From Cercophora sp. LCS_1 (Eukaryota; Ascomycota; Sordariomycetes; Sordariales; Lasiosphaeriaceae): a DNA stretch of 64,000 nt. The stretch spans positions 558,001-622,000 of the forward strand of contig JAPZLL010000017.1 in assembly GCA_036250225.1 (NCBI GenBank), in the 5' to 3' direction. The translations under genes were made by a program, and so were the position numbers. Under the pieces are notes generated by a model. The model worked only from the letters and a program-made list of their open reading frames with translations. It did not search any database and was not told the origin of the DNA. This document shows positions 33,774-45,466 of the stretch, in pieces; positions within the stretch are counted from its first letter, which is position 1; every line of letters starts with the position of its first letter.

Positions 33774-35565
33774 TCAAGGCGTCTCCTGAGTTGACAATGC
33801 GAGGTTGATGCGGATGGAGTCGCTCTCCGTAACGGACGGGGGAGCTAGAATCCACTGGGACACGTCGGACTCATCGTTTCCGTTGTAGCCGCTGACAGCA
33901 AACTCCCATTCCCAAACTGAGGGGAACAAATCCCGCAGCAAAGCCCTTTCGTTCAAACCATCTGCTGTCTTGGTGACAGTGACATTGCAAACTTCGCTGC
34001 TCTCGGCAGAAGCTGGCGTGACAAAGTTGCGTCGTATGAAGACACGGTATCCGGCCGCGATCGGGTCCCCGCGCCACCGGAGCTCGGCAGTCGTTCGGTT
34101 GACCACGATCAACTGCAGCCGCACTGGTGGCAGCGGCGTCCCTCGGCCAACAGTCACAGCCCGGGCGCCGCCCAGAAGTCCTCCGCCGGCACCATTCCAC
34201 GTCTGGACAGCAATGGCATAGTGATGCCCTGGCACGAGTCCATCCATGTACCCGCCATCACCGCGCATCCCCACGCCGCATGGATATGAACCAGGAATGT
34301 CTTGGTCAAAGGCATACACGCCGTAACAGTCGACTCCTTCCCGGTCAGGATACGAGTCCCAAGATATACGGAACCCATCGGCAGTGGCATGCGTGAAGAT
34401 GCGCGGAGGGGCGGGCAGCGTGTTGGGGTGGGCTACGGCGGAGACAACGTCGCTCCAAGCAGACTTGACATTGTCGCCGCAGCGCATGCGCACCTGGTAT
34501 TCCCACTTCTGTCCGCTCTCACAGGGCGCCGTGTCGTAGCGGTTGCTGGCGACATACTGGACGGACCAGTTGTCAGACCCAGCAGGGCGCACTCGGAGGT
34601 CATACCAGTAGGCACCGTAGACGGCGTCCCATGTCACGACAATACCACTGGGGGACGGCGCGGCCTTGAAGTTGGAGGGAACTTGCTGCGGACGAGGGGG
34701 AATGGTGCCCGGAATGCGAAGCTCGGTGTGTCCGATGCGAAAGTCGGCGACGAGGGTTCGGGAAAAGGCTTGGGCAAGCTCGTAGTCGCCCAGGGCGTTC
34801 GGATGGAGGCCATCGTAGGCCGCATCGGACTGGTGTTCACCGCCTAGATGCGTGTGTAAACAGCGGTCAATCTCACCGATCTACGTGTTCTGCTGGGGTC
34901 AGTCAGGCAATTTGAGCGCAGGTCTCACAAGAGTAGTTCTCGCAAAAGCGGACCAGGGAGATGGGAGACTCCTCAGTCGACCAGGCGGGGATTGCCGCAG
35001 AAAGAAGGAGGTTGTACGTGTCAGTGTCTCGAGCGAGGTCTTCGCGCCCCGGCAGGAGGGTTCGGTGGGGAACGTTGGCAATGGCGAACCGGAGGTCGGG
35101 TTTGATTGATCGGGCCTGGTCGACCAGCCGCTTCATGCTGGCAAGCGTGTCATGCGGACCGCTCACCCACCACCCGAGGTCGTTGAAGCCGAGCTCGACC
35201 AGACAGATGTCGGGCTGGTGCGCAGCAATTTGTTCTGCGACCAGCTCCTTTGCCTGCATCGCCTGTCGGCCGCTTGCAGAGAAGTGGTCTGAGTTGGCAA
35301 GAAACGCCGGCGAGACGCCCCTGGCGTAGCCGCCGGTTGTACGAGGAGACCCCGGCCTTGGCGGCTCCGGAACCAACGGAGGAGGCCGGGGCGGCTCGGG
35401 GTCCTCAGGCGGCACTGTTCCTTTGTAGGGGCCTACGAAGCAAAATGAGACGTGCTGTTGGTTGAGCCACTCCCAGAGACGGTATCGCCAGGTCCAGTCG
35501 CCCTCGCGTCCATGCGAGATGGAGTCGCCGACCACCATGATCTTGAGCGCGCTGTTTGAATCCAT
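33774..35565 (-). CDS. SGNH/GDSL hydrolase with C-terminal fibronectin type III domains
   Basis: Two exons, 35565-34929 and 34843-33774, are spliced across an 85-bp intron (GTGAGA...TCTAG) within a Cys codon, giving 568 aa. The N-terminus goes straight into SGNH block I (KIMVVGDSISHGREGDW) with no signal peptide. A Pro/Arg-rich insert (about residues 50-77) separates it from block III (LVELGFNDLG, the GxND-type Asn), and block V is DGLHPN, which appears only after splicing. From about residue 270 two or more Ig-like FN3 modules follow (VVTWDAVYGAYWYDLRV, FRISWDSYPDREG, AELRWRGDPIAAGYRVFI). SGNH enzymes deacylate esters such as acetylated polysaccharides; FN3 modules usually help binding. The absence of a signal peptide is odd for such a build: the start may be upstream or the protein may leave by another route. 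Its stop lies 45 bp from that of sfnG, tail to tail. Confidence 0.85.
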
Positions 35566-37145
35566 TGCGTCATGGACCGTTGGTCACCCGGAAGTCGCCA
35601 ACGGCTTTCTAGAAGAAAAAAAGGAGTCCGGGCCGATTCGTATCGCCAAGTGGAAGAGCCGCAAAGTCTTGACTCGTCTCACTTGCAGGGGACGCAGAGT
35701 TGTGCCTGTGGATGAGGATCGTCTGGATCGCTCATGCCTGCACAATTGTCAATTGGACAAGTTCCGGAATGCGGGGTTTTGCTCCGAGGCCTCTTCAGAA
35801 ACCAGGAAAAGTGAGCCGAGGGTTAGGGTCCCAACGGGAAACTTGGTGGCTGCAACGTTGAAACAGAGTGCAACTTCAAACATTGGTTCCGCGCCTGGAG
35901 ACAATTTCCCATGCCCTGCTTTTCGCCAGACGCGGTGGACAGTGCATTATGTAATGTCCCGGCGTGGAAGGAAAGGGCGAGCATGACAACAAGCGACAGC
36001 AAACTGCAAGGTTGCCAAATGAGCCCCATCAAACCAGGAAGGAACGAACAGGAGGCAAATTGAGGACAACCTTTTGAGCAAGCACATTCAAGCCAACGGT
36101 GGTGCATTTTTCTCATATTTGGAAGAGCGAAATTTGATTCGCACCTGACACTTGCTAGAGCAAGCCCTCGGACACACGGGGGCTCTCCACATTCTGGAGT
36201 GGAGGTCTTCAGTGGGACTCTGGCAAGCACCAGCAATTTCCCACGTTGCGTTCATCTCCGCTATTGACAGCGCTTGACCACTCGCTTCAGGACTCCATCG
36301 ACGCCGTCGTTCGAGATTCTCCAGAGCGGGAAGCACCCGTGCTGGAGCGCAGCATCGTCTGGGAGATCGTTTTCGATTTCACTCGAAAATGTCCACAAGG
36401 CGGACGGCAAGCTTTCCTTGGTGGGCCAAGCAAACGTGGGGAGAGCCCCGGGAGGCCCACGATCTGGGCATGGAGGTGGGATTGCTTGTTTTTTGACGCT
36501 TCGACGGCATCTGCGAGGAATCGTCTTCGGTAAGCACCTTCTTGCGCCAAATCCGCCAGCCGTCGCCAACCGTTGCGCTCCCGGAGAATACGGGCCAACC
36601 AAGATTTTTCTCGCCCCCAAGTTGCGATCTCATTTCCCGCCCGCTGGCCGGTGCTCGACCCGGTTAGTGCAGGATTGCAGAGAAAAACAAAGCTGCAGCG
36701 TCGAACGCGCTGACCGCTGGGTCATCGGCCGTGGCGTCCCGGTGGGCGCTCCTGATTGGATGTTGCCGGACCAGTCGTCTCGGCTCCCCTCTCGGCTCCC
36801 CTGAGGCTTACCACCGTGGAACCAGTGCCTGGGCATCGCTGGGCGTGCAGCAAGGACAGTCGAGCGGGGCCTGCCCTAGACAGGGGCCGAAGCTTGGAGC
36901 CTCTGAACCCCCGAGGACGCGATGGGCATGGCGTGAGGCCCGATGAGAGGTGCTCGCGGGCCAGACAAGCAGGATACAAATTCGAGGCGATCCGGCCGTC
37001 TTCAGTCTCATTCTTCTTCTTCTCCTCACCCAACTTGTCAGCTTTCCTCGCAAGCCTCGCGCTCCTTAGTCTGCACAACTATCCTTCGGGACCTTACACT
37101 CGTTTAATCTATAATCAGCCTCCGGGTACAACACACTCCCTCAAA
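35566..37145. other. Intergenic region and GPI-protein promoter
   Basis: No gene is supported; several open frames of 100-176 codons overlap on both strands without protein-like patterns. A CT-rich tract at about 37011-37030 and the region up to 37145 probably form the core promoter and 5' UTR of the wall protein. Confidence 0.55.
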
Positions 37146-37814
37146 ATGCAGAAGTACATGATCCTCGGCGCTCTCCCGGCCGTCCTGGCCCTGCCCCCCG
37201 CGGCTTCCGTCAGCGGTGTCCCGACTGGTGTCCCGGTCCCTCACGTCACCACCTCGACCGTCTACAGCACCAGCGTGCACACCGTCACCTCGTGCGCCGC
37301 TACCGTCACCGGCTGCCCCTTTGCTCACGGCACCGTTGTCGTGACCGAGATCATCCCGGTCACCACCACCGTCTGCACTGTCACCGACGACGTCGAGCCC
37401 ACCCCTGAGCCGACCTTCACCAAGCCTCCCCACCCCACCTGGACGGCCAAGCCCGCCCCCGAGGAGCCCGAGGAGGATGGGTGCTCCACCTCGACCAGCT
37501 TCTCCGAGTGCGTCCACACTGTCACCACTGCCGCCGTTCCCTTCGTCGCTACCACCTGGGTCCCTGCGGCCACCACCGTCGTCTGCCCCGTCAAGCCGGC
37601 CCCGACCGGCCCTGCTAAGGACGCCCCTTACTGGCCCGCTCCCGCCGCCCCTGGCAAGCCTTCGGCCGTCGCCACTGGCTGGGCCCCCGCCGGCACTGGC
37701 TCGTACACCACCCCCAGCAAGCCCATCGTCACTGCTGGCGCTGCTGAGAACTTTGGCGCCGCTGGTGTCCTCAAGATGCTCGGCGCTGCCGCTGCCGTTG
37801 TCCTTGCTCTCTAA
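37146..37814 (+). CDS. Small Thr/Pro-rich GPI-anchored cell-wall protein
   Basis: Single exon of 222 aa. ATG 37146 was chosen because it starts a good signal peptide (MQKYMILGALPAVLALPPAA), although the frame is open further upstream. The mature part is Thr/Val/Pro-rich with six Cys (about 50, 57, 77, 113, 122, 147) in two related modules: STVYSTSVHTVTSC and STSTSFSECVHTVTTA. A Pro/Lys/Glu-rich linker lies between them. The C-terminus (AGAAENFGAAGVL then a hydrophobic run to the end) is a GPI-attachment signal with the likely omega site near residues 198-202. Such proteins are attached to plasma membrane or wall glucan; paired Cys modules could mediate cross-linking. Codon use is strongly C-ending, suggesting high expression. 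Exact function unknown. Confidence 0.85.
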   Translation: MQKYMILGALPAVLALPPAASVSGVPTGVPVPHVTTSTVYSTSVHTVTSCAATVTGCPFAHGTVVVTEIIPVTTTVCTVTDDVEPTPEPTFTKPPHPTWTAKPAPEEPEEDGCSTSTSFSECVHTVTTAAVPFVATTWVPAATTVVCPVKPAPTGPAKDAPYWPAPAAPGKPSAVATGWAPAGTGSYTTPSKPIVTAGAAENFGAAGVLKMLGAAAAVVLAL

Positions 37815-38865
37815 AGGGTTTTAATGTGAAGGAACAGAGGAATGGGGACGAGGGGATGTATTTAGGAAGTTGTTGAAGTGGAAAATAATAATAAAAAGGC
37901 GAATTATCGTCAATTGTACCCGAACTCAGTTCAATGTATGCTTCTCGTCATGGTCTTGCCTTTGAGGGTCTTGCTTCTCTCGAGCGTGTTCAAATTCCTT
38001 GTCAATGCCATCAGCACTGTCCCCAGTTGTTGTCCACCCTCGAGCCGAAACCCTGACAGACGGCATTGTCATTCTTCAAGACTCGAGCCGTAGAACATAT
38101 TGCTCAACTCATCTGCCGGTACCCGTGGCAAATCTCCTCATCATGTCTCCAGTGGCTTTGGGGGTTCACCAAGAACGGAGTGTTTTTGCCTTTTTCAGCC
38201 CGCTTGTCTCGCCTCGTCGTCCACCATAAGCCGCCCAGCTGTAAATCTCATTTGGCAAACCCATTGCCAAGCCTACAATCCTGTATTCCCACTCATCCTT
38301 CCTCCCAAAGAATGAGCAAGTCAGGCGATTTCACATGTCGAGGCCTCATCGAATGTCGTCCAATCCCAGATCATTCGTTGTCGGCGGTGCAGACCGACGC
38401 CCCTTCAGCTTAGATCAGATCAGCATCCCACGCTTGTGCGATTGCGGCTTGGCTGATCCCAGCACCCGCGCCGCACCCAGATCGAAACTGCAGTCCGCAG
38501 CGTGCGGCCCGTCTGGAGATCGGCTCCCTGCATTTTCTGAGACCGCCATCAGCTCCGAGTTTAGACATTGCTGGGCAACACATCAAACCACCATAAGACA
38601 CTGTCAAGGATACAGCAAACTCACGGAACCGACAAACACATGCAAGCAGATGGGTTGTAAAAAAGGAGCCCCCTCCTCTTACATTACAAAAAAGATTTAG
38701 AGCTAAAGCAACGGCCTATTAAGTCGGCACAAGTACTCCGGTTTGCTTCTAATGCTTTGCACACATCCGCTCCTCCTCACACGAATGGTGCGTGTGTCCC
38801 AATGTCTAAACGCCTCCCCGCCTTCCTTTGCCTTCCCGTATCCCAATGTCGCGATCCCAGTTCCT
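37815..38865. other. Intergenic region, 3' flanks of two convergent genes
   Basis: An A-rich segment with AATAAT at 37885-37900 is a plausible polyadenylation area for the GPI protein. Open frames between 37880 and 38700 are short and have no family resemblance. Confidence 0.55.
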
Positions 38866-40238
38866 TTACATGCAAGCGGCGCCGTCGATGCCAATGACCT
38901 TGCCGTTGACCCACTCGCCGTCCTGGGAGGCGAGGAAGCAGACGACACGGGCAATGTCGATCGGGAGACCGACACGGTGGAGGGGCGACCAGGTAGCAGC
39001 GAACTCATCGACACCATCGTCATCGAGCTTGTCACCGTTGGGGATGTACTCCCTGCAGACGGCGTGGTACATGTCGGTCTTGATACCACCGGGGGCAACA
39101 GCGTTGACGGTGATCTTCTTGTCACCGAAGTCTGCACACAGTTAGCGTCAAGCTCAAATTTCTGGGGAGCGCAGCGAAACCCACCAATAGCCATACACCG
39201 CACAAAGGTCTCAATGGCACCCTTGGAGGCGGAGTAGACGGTGTGCTTGGGCACGGCCTTGGCCTGACCGGTGATGGAGCCCATGAGGATGAGGCGGCCG
39301 CCAACCTCGAGGTGCTTGTAGGCCTCGCGGGCGACGAAGAACTGGCCACGGGTGTTGATGTTGAAGACGCGGTCGAACTCCTCGGGGGTCACATCCTTGA
39401 CGTGGCCGAAAGAGACGACACCAGAGTTAGAGCAGACGATGTCAATCTTGCCCCACTTCTTCTTGCCCTCCTCGAACAGCCTGACGATCTGGTCGACATC
39501 GCTGACGTTGGCCTTGACGGCGATGGCATCGGTGCCGTTCTTCTTGATCTGCGCAACAACCTCGTTGGCGGGGCCGTCGCTGTTGGCGTAGTTGACGATA
39601 ACCTTGGCGCCGCGACGTCCGAGCTCGAGGGCCATCTCCCGGCCGATACCACGGCCTATTTTGCCATTGTTAGCCTGCCATTCTCGGTGACGATTGACGC
39701 CTGCGGTGGGGAAACTGTGGGCTGGAATGCCGTGGTCTTGTTCGGGATCCCGATTTAGCAGCACGCGCCCACCAAGGCTCGCGGGGGTTGCGTCGCGTGG
39801 TGGATCGGCGGCTATTGGGGAGCTGGCGCGAAATTGACCGAAAGGGGTCGCAGCGCCCAGCCCCGGGGCTTGGAGATGAGATGAAAATGGGTGTGTGTGG
39901 GGTGTGGGGCACCGGTCGTCTGGGCGCCGGACGGTTCGGTACTTTTACCCCAACGCCATGTCCGGCGCTGTCACTGGCGGAGTGGCCTTTCCCGGCTAGA
40001 GCGCCCCTGAGCTGCGTCCGCCGTGCATTCGGGGACGCTAAACTCGGAAGCAGCAACCAGCACTGGGCTGCATCCAGACCTCACCACCAAAAAGTGTTGG
40101 AGAAACGAAGAGAGAGGGTAACGTACCGGCGCCGGTCACGAGCGCAACCTTGCCCTCAAGGGAGGCAGAGGCCAAGCCGAGGGGTCCCGGGATGGCATTG
40201 TACTTGCCCTTGACGGGAGCTTCAGTAACGCCAGGCAT
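38866..40238 (-). CDS. 1,3,6,8-tetrahydroxynaphthalene reductase (DHN-melanin)
   Basis: Three exons, 40238-40127, 39655-39185 and 39131-38866, encode 282 aa, the length of Magnaporthe and Colletotrichum enzymes. Intron 1 is 471 bp (GTACGT...AATAG) and interrupts a Gly codon inside the NADPH motif TGAGRGIG; intron 2 is 53 bp. Family signatures are YNAIPGPLGLASASLEGKVALV, KANVSDVDQIV, DIVCSNSGVVSFGHVKDVTP, the catalytic Ser and Tyr/Lys in GSITGQ and YSASK, YHAVCREYIPNG and the terminal GIDGAACM. The enzyme reduces tetrahydroxynaphthalene to scytalone (and often trihydroxynaphthalene to vermelone). No polyketide synthase or scytalone dehydratase is adjacent. An upstream in-frame ATG at 40376 would add 46 residues rich in Arg, Ser and Thr. 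The 471-bp first intron is much longer than others here. Confidence 0.94.
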
Positions 40239-43200
40239 CTTGTCGGTTGTTGGTTTTCCGAGGCTGGTTCCGGAGGAGATGGATGGAGGAAGAGGGTTCT
40301 TGGTCTCTTTTGTCTCGGTAGAAGAGCGGGTGGAGAAGTGAGACACGAGACGGCGAAGCAGGCCCGAAATACTCATGTGACGACAGAAGAAGCGAACTGG
40401 GAGGCTGGCGATACGGGTGGTATCAGAGGACGAGACGACTAGACGGTCTCAAGGGTTGGATGGATTGCAACTGCTGCCCCGAACAGAATCGCCGGGAAGG
40501 CACGACCTTATGTATCACGGACATTGGGACGCAGCTGCCACACCCCCCTTATCAGAATCCGTAGCCTTGCCGGCTATTTTGGCGGTGTCGTGGCATTCTC
40601 CAACGAGATTCGCCCCTGGCCGATCCCGCCTGTCGGACCACGTTGGAGGAATGCCGGACTCGATGGGTCTGCGCATGCCCTGCCACGGACAATGCGTGCG
40701 ACAGTGCAGCAGCCTCAGGAAACATTGACAAGACAAAAACGACACAATTCCATCTCATCCGGTTCTGCTGCCCTGTATCCTGCTGTGCATCCCGAGCCGG
40801 CGTTTGACCGTGTACGCCTCCGGCCTCGGTTTTGTCGAGATAGTGTGCAGCCGGTTCAACATCCAGAGTCAAAAAAGCGGCCAAGTCCCCTAGCGTGGTG
40901 GTGGTGAGCCAAGCCCTGAGCGACCCAGCACAGCAGCCCGTCCCGCCAGGCCCAGCCCAAGCCACCTCACTCAGGTCCCGGACATCAGGCTCAGCACTGA
41001 ATTCCCAGCAAAGCACCTTCCTGGGCGTCCGCATGGTGACATTGGATTGGATCCCCTTTTTTTCCATTCCCTGGATGTCCGACGGCGTGCCTTCCATCCT
41101 GTCATCATATTGACACACTGCCACATCACCAGAAGCAGGTGCCCGCATCCATTGCCATCAAATAATGTATTTCGGTAATAATACCCACTGCAGTTCTTTT
41201 CGAGAATTCCCTTCTCCGGGAAACAGCCAAACGCAAGACCCATCCACTTGGGTCCCGCCGCATATCGCGACGGACCCGGCCCTCATTGGTCCCACCCGCG
41301 CATAATACCTGAACCCCGTCCGGACCTTCGCCGCAAAAATCACCACCCATACCCAAAAAACACACTGCGGATTTGTTGGTGCACCGCCCGGGCGCCCGTC
41401 CGCGTCCGGTCCGGCGTTCATCTCGTCGTCTTCGCGCTTTCGCTCGCGCGACGAAAACAGCGCCGAACGAAGCGAGCCCAGCCCAATCAAAGTTCCGGCT
41501 GTTTTGCTCTTTCCCGTCTTTCGCTTGTCCCCCTGCATGCACGCACTTTAAACTCCACGCTGCGTGGTTCAATTTCCTTGCGCCTTCCCTCCCGTCCCCA
41601 AACCACTCTTTCCCAAGTCCAAGTCCCGGTTTCCTTATCCGTTGCCCATACGGACGCATGACACGTCGCACTCTCGAACCTCTCTCAACATAGACCACAT
41701 TCCCCCGTCCCACACACATGTCGTCCGGCCGGCCGAGAGAGCCTGGGCACGTGATTTTTCCCACTTCCGGATGTTGCAACCTGTCCCCGCGTCGTCCAAT
41801 GATTGCTGGGTTGGGGCTTCCGCTTCACCTTTTGCTCAGTGCCGAACCCTGCAGTAGTGCCCTCTTGTCCTCGCCGTGAAAATGTGATGGCGCACGCGGT
41901 TCCTGCGTTGGTCTCAGTGCCGGCCTACTGCGTAGACCCATATCCGGAGCGGCCGCGATCCGTGCGAAAACGCCACACGCCCGCTGGTCTTGGGGGCCGG
42001 GCTGTCGGTAGTTGGGTAAGATGGAGTTCCTGACATACATGAATAGATAGATATGGGTTCCTCCCGCCGGGTCGCTGGGTTGTGTTTGCTGACATGCTTG
42101 GGCGGATTCCAATGCTGGGGCTGCCTGCCTGCCGTAGAACGTGGACTGCGCCGCTGGGTTGGGCTTTGAGCTCTATCACATATTGTGGTTGTGGTTGTGA
42201 AACAAGGCAACGAACGGTTCCCCGTGGGGTTTCGTGCTCCCGTCTCCCTCTTCTTACGTCATGCTCCTGTTGGTTAACAGAGCGGCTCTACATCGGGGTT
42301 TCTGACCAACCTCTTAGAGGTTTTTATATGTGTTACAGAGTGCGATTGGCGCTTTTCACCCGTCAGTTCTGTTACCGTGGGAGAGGTACTGTGGTTGGCG
42401 AATTGCCGTGTGAGAACTGATACAGGCACGGCGGGTAGGTATCTCGGGCTTGCTGACGCGTTGACTTAACCGCCCGTCTGATGTCGGTGTTTCGTGATCC
42501 TTCGTGATGGTGTCAGATTTCTTTTTACTAGTATTGTTATTGCTGTACCTATGCTAATGACAAATCTGGTTGACTTGAGGAGGAAGTCTGGAAATGTTGT
42601 GAGATGTTGTTCTGAGCTCCACGCGGCTCAGTGTTGACGAAGACGGTTGGTCTCGTGGTCGATGCTTGGGGAGGTCCTACCTTTACCAGAATCCTCTCAC
42701 ACAGCTCTAGTAACAACTACCCGCGTCGTGAGGGTTGCCTTGAACAAAGTTTGAGGTACGGTGACGGTACAACAGGCTTATTGCCTGGATCCGTGACGCT
42801 CCATGTCGTGGTGCATGTCTTGACTCGCTTGTCACTTGCTAAAGCACGACCGCTTCGAAACTCCCCATTTTAGAAAATGATCACAGGCTGCTTCGACGAC
42901 ATGAGTTATATGTGGGCTCGACTTAGCACGAGCTTGCACTTCTCAAGCGTCAGAACGCGAGACATCTCGTCTCGTCGCCATCCCGAGGCAGCATCTATCG
43001 AATCCTAGTGTCAGTTTTTGTCGACGAGATCACATATAACGCCACTTATGATAATCGAACTATGTGTTATTTGAGTTGTTCCCGGAGCCGTCTGAAACGG
43101 TGACCTCCCTCCGGTCACGGCACGGGATTCAGGCCTCGAGCTGTTTCGGAACTCCGTCCCACACTGCGACATCGCCAGTTGCAGTGGAAGATGCTCAGAA

Positions 43201-45466
43201 ACCCGTGCTGAAAGACACGGCTGGCAAGCCTGTGTTGAAGTTTGGACCCCAAATCTATAATATCGCGGGTGTGGCAATGCCGGTCGTTGAGGTGAGAAGA
43301 TGCAAAGCCCACGCACCTTGATTAGGCTCCCATCAGTTGGCTACCTCACGGACACCCCCCCCCGACTGTTCAGACTTTATGGGCTCCTGGAGTCTGAACT
43401 TCTGAAGACACAAAGACTTATCTTGCCTTGAGGTTAGATACCTCCTATCTTTCCTCCTTATTGCGCCATGTCACGACTCGAGGTTTGTGTTACGATGCCG
43501 TCCTGAACCCGTGCCTCGCTCACTACGACGATTGCCCCCGACTTATGATGCATTTGTGCTGTTTCAGTCGTTTATTGTTGGAGAGTTGACCGATAGAGCT
43601 TTCGCTCATTGAATCTAAGCTATGCTCATGGGTTATCGTATCTCTCTCAGTTCATCCGTTCTTTCCTTGGGCATTCATTCATTCGGCCGTTCTAACTTGA
43701 TACTAGACCCGCCGGCAGCGCACGGCTATCGGTTAGATCGGCAGTTCTACCTCTTGAGACAGATAGCCCACTTTCTCACTTGAATGCTCATCTGCCCCCA
43801 CGGCAAGGTGGCGGCTCGAGATAACTGACTCTTCGAACATACTTCCTCTCTCTGGCCCTTTTCCACGTCTCGCAAAGTGGCACCCCCTTAACCATGAGGG
43901 GATCTTTGCGTCGTCAAAAGGATATATCCGCTGTCAGCAGTTGGCGGTTGCATCATGACGTGGGTGGGGGTACCGGTAGGTGGGATAGGGAACACGCTCA
44001 AGCCAGGGATCCAACATTTCGATCCTGGTTGGATTTATCTCCTTCCGCACCTCACAAACCCGAGCAACGGCAAAACAATGGCCATTGGCGGTCAACATTG
44101 ACCTTTAGATCAGATCGAAGCATACGGCACGGCTCCCACTCCCTTGCAAAGCCTGGGCTCTCAGATTTTACCTTCCTCCCGCACACCAACGACGACGCCC
44201 GTTCTTCGTCTTGTCGACAACTGACAGCAATTTTTGCAACCTAGTGCCGGCGTCGGCTTCACCACTCGAGTATGTGAGCCAATCGTTTGAGTATAGCACC
44301 TCGCTTGCCACCCTCCACCGTCCTCGATCCCAACCAGCCCCGAAGACAAGCGCATTGCTTCCACGGGGGCCAAACGTGTCTGCCGAGCTTTCACAGCAAA
44401 CACACACGATATGCCGCGATGGCACCCCTTGGTCACGGTGAGACCCATGTCGTGGAACTAGGCAACTTTCCTATCTCGGCCACTGAAGTAGTAAGCTGAG
44501 TCCTTTACGGCGCCCGGCATTGGGAAGGATGCCCTCAAGACCCCGCTTCTGGAGGCGGTCCTTGCCGCCCCGAATTCCATCGGGGTCACCTCCTTGCACT
44601 GTGCCTCACGGTAGCTGTGCCTCACGCGACCAGCACAAACGAGACACAGGACGGCGAGTTGAGCTGGCCAAGGCGCCATCGCCAACATGAATCCACACGC
44701 TGTAGCCTAGTATTAGCTAACCTTTATCGAAAACCCGAATCATCAGAGCTACTGAGGGCAGGCAACAACTCATCCACCTTAGCTTCCTAGCATCTGCCCT
44801 GACCTGCAGTGCTTCAGACGATGGCATGCAATCCCAAGATGTTTCGGGCCTAGGGTTGGTCGACTCCACGTCTATGGTCGAAGCCCCTAGTCGGTATTGG
44901 TATTGATGATGATTGTGGTAGCATTACACTTCAAGCCAGGACGCTAGGTGTAGTCCTGCGACTGTGCACACTGTGGGGCTGCAGGTGATGGCCGCTGGCT
45001 TTCGCTACGCCTGCAGACCGAGGCAGCCGAGAGCCAAAACGGTATTCCGTGGTGGTGGGTGGTGCTGGATACGGAAAGCGACGGCATTGATAAGGCATGC
45101 TGAGGAATCCTGCGATGCAAATGGGGCGATCCGATCAAGCGAGCGCGGTGTAACCCTTGCAACTGTCAGCCGTTCGTTCCGGTCTCGTCCGCTGTTCGTC
45201 GTTGGCTTGTGCGGGCCGCTAAAGGAGCGCCACCAAAAATTGTGATAGGGGTCACAGCAAGAACCTCAACGGCATCGAGCAGCAGTCGAGTCTGGAGGTG
45301 AGTGGATGACGAGGAAGGCGCACCCCCCTAGAACTTTAAATATTCCTGCTGGAAGCCACCCCCGGGATTTGGATTGCCCAGTGCACCTTCAACTCCCGAG
45401 TCCAACTCCCGAGCCTAGTGTTTGGCTGAGCTGAGTCCTCCTTGGATCCTTCCCGCACGCCTCAGA
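40239..45466. other. Gene-poor 5-kb region, nothing convincing
   Basis: From the melanin-reductase start to the ammonia-lyase start no protein family, tRNA or rRNA is recognised. The pyrimidine-rich stretch 41380-41720 has overlapping frames but poor protein character. Small hairpins occur at 42308-42322 and around 43089-43121. A C-rich run is at 43358-43366. A short frame MAPLGHGETHVVELGNF begins at 44419 and stops after 26 codons. The right end is the lyase promoter. Confidence 0.55.
45335..45342 (+). promoter_or_regulatory. Possible TATA box of the ammonia-lyase gene
   Basis: TTTAAATA lies 125-132 bp upstream of the start codon at 45467 in an otherwise GC-rich sequence, a suitable distance for a fungal core promoter. 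Confidence 0.4.

Noticed and set aside
36274..36804. 176-codon open frame on the plus strand
   Set aside because: It overlaps several similar frames on the opposite strand, has no family features and lies in the GPI-protein upstream region.
41126..41779. 217-codon open frame on the minus strand
   Set aside because: Opposite-strand frames of similar length cover the same purine/pyrimidine-biased stretch, and the translation is low-complexity Arg/Gly without a domain.
42308..42325. AACCTC-TTA-GAGGTT hairpin followed by T residues, like a bacterial terminator
   Set aside because: No gene ends nearby and intrinsic terminators of this type do not apply to fungal Pol II genes; chance is likely.
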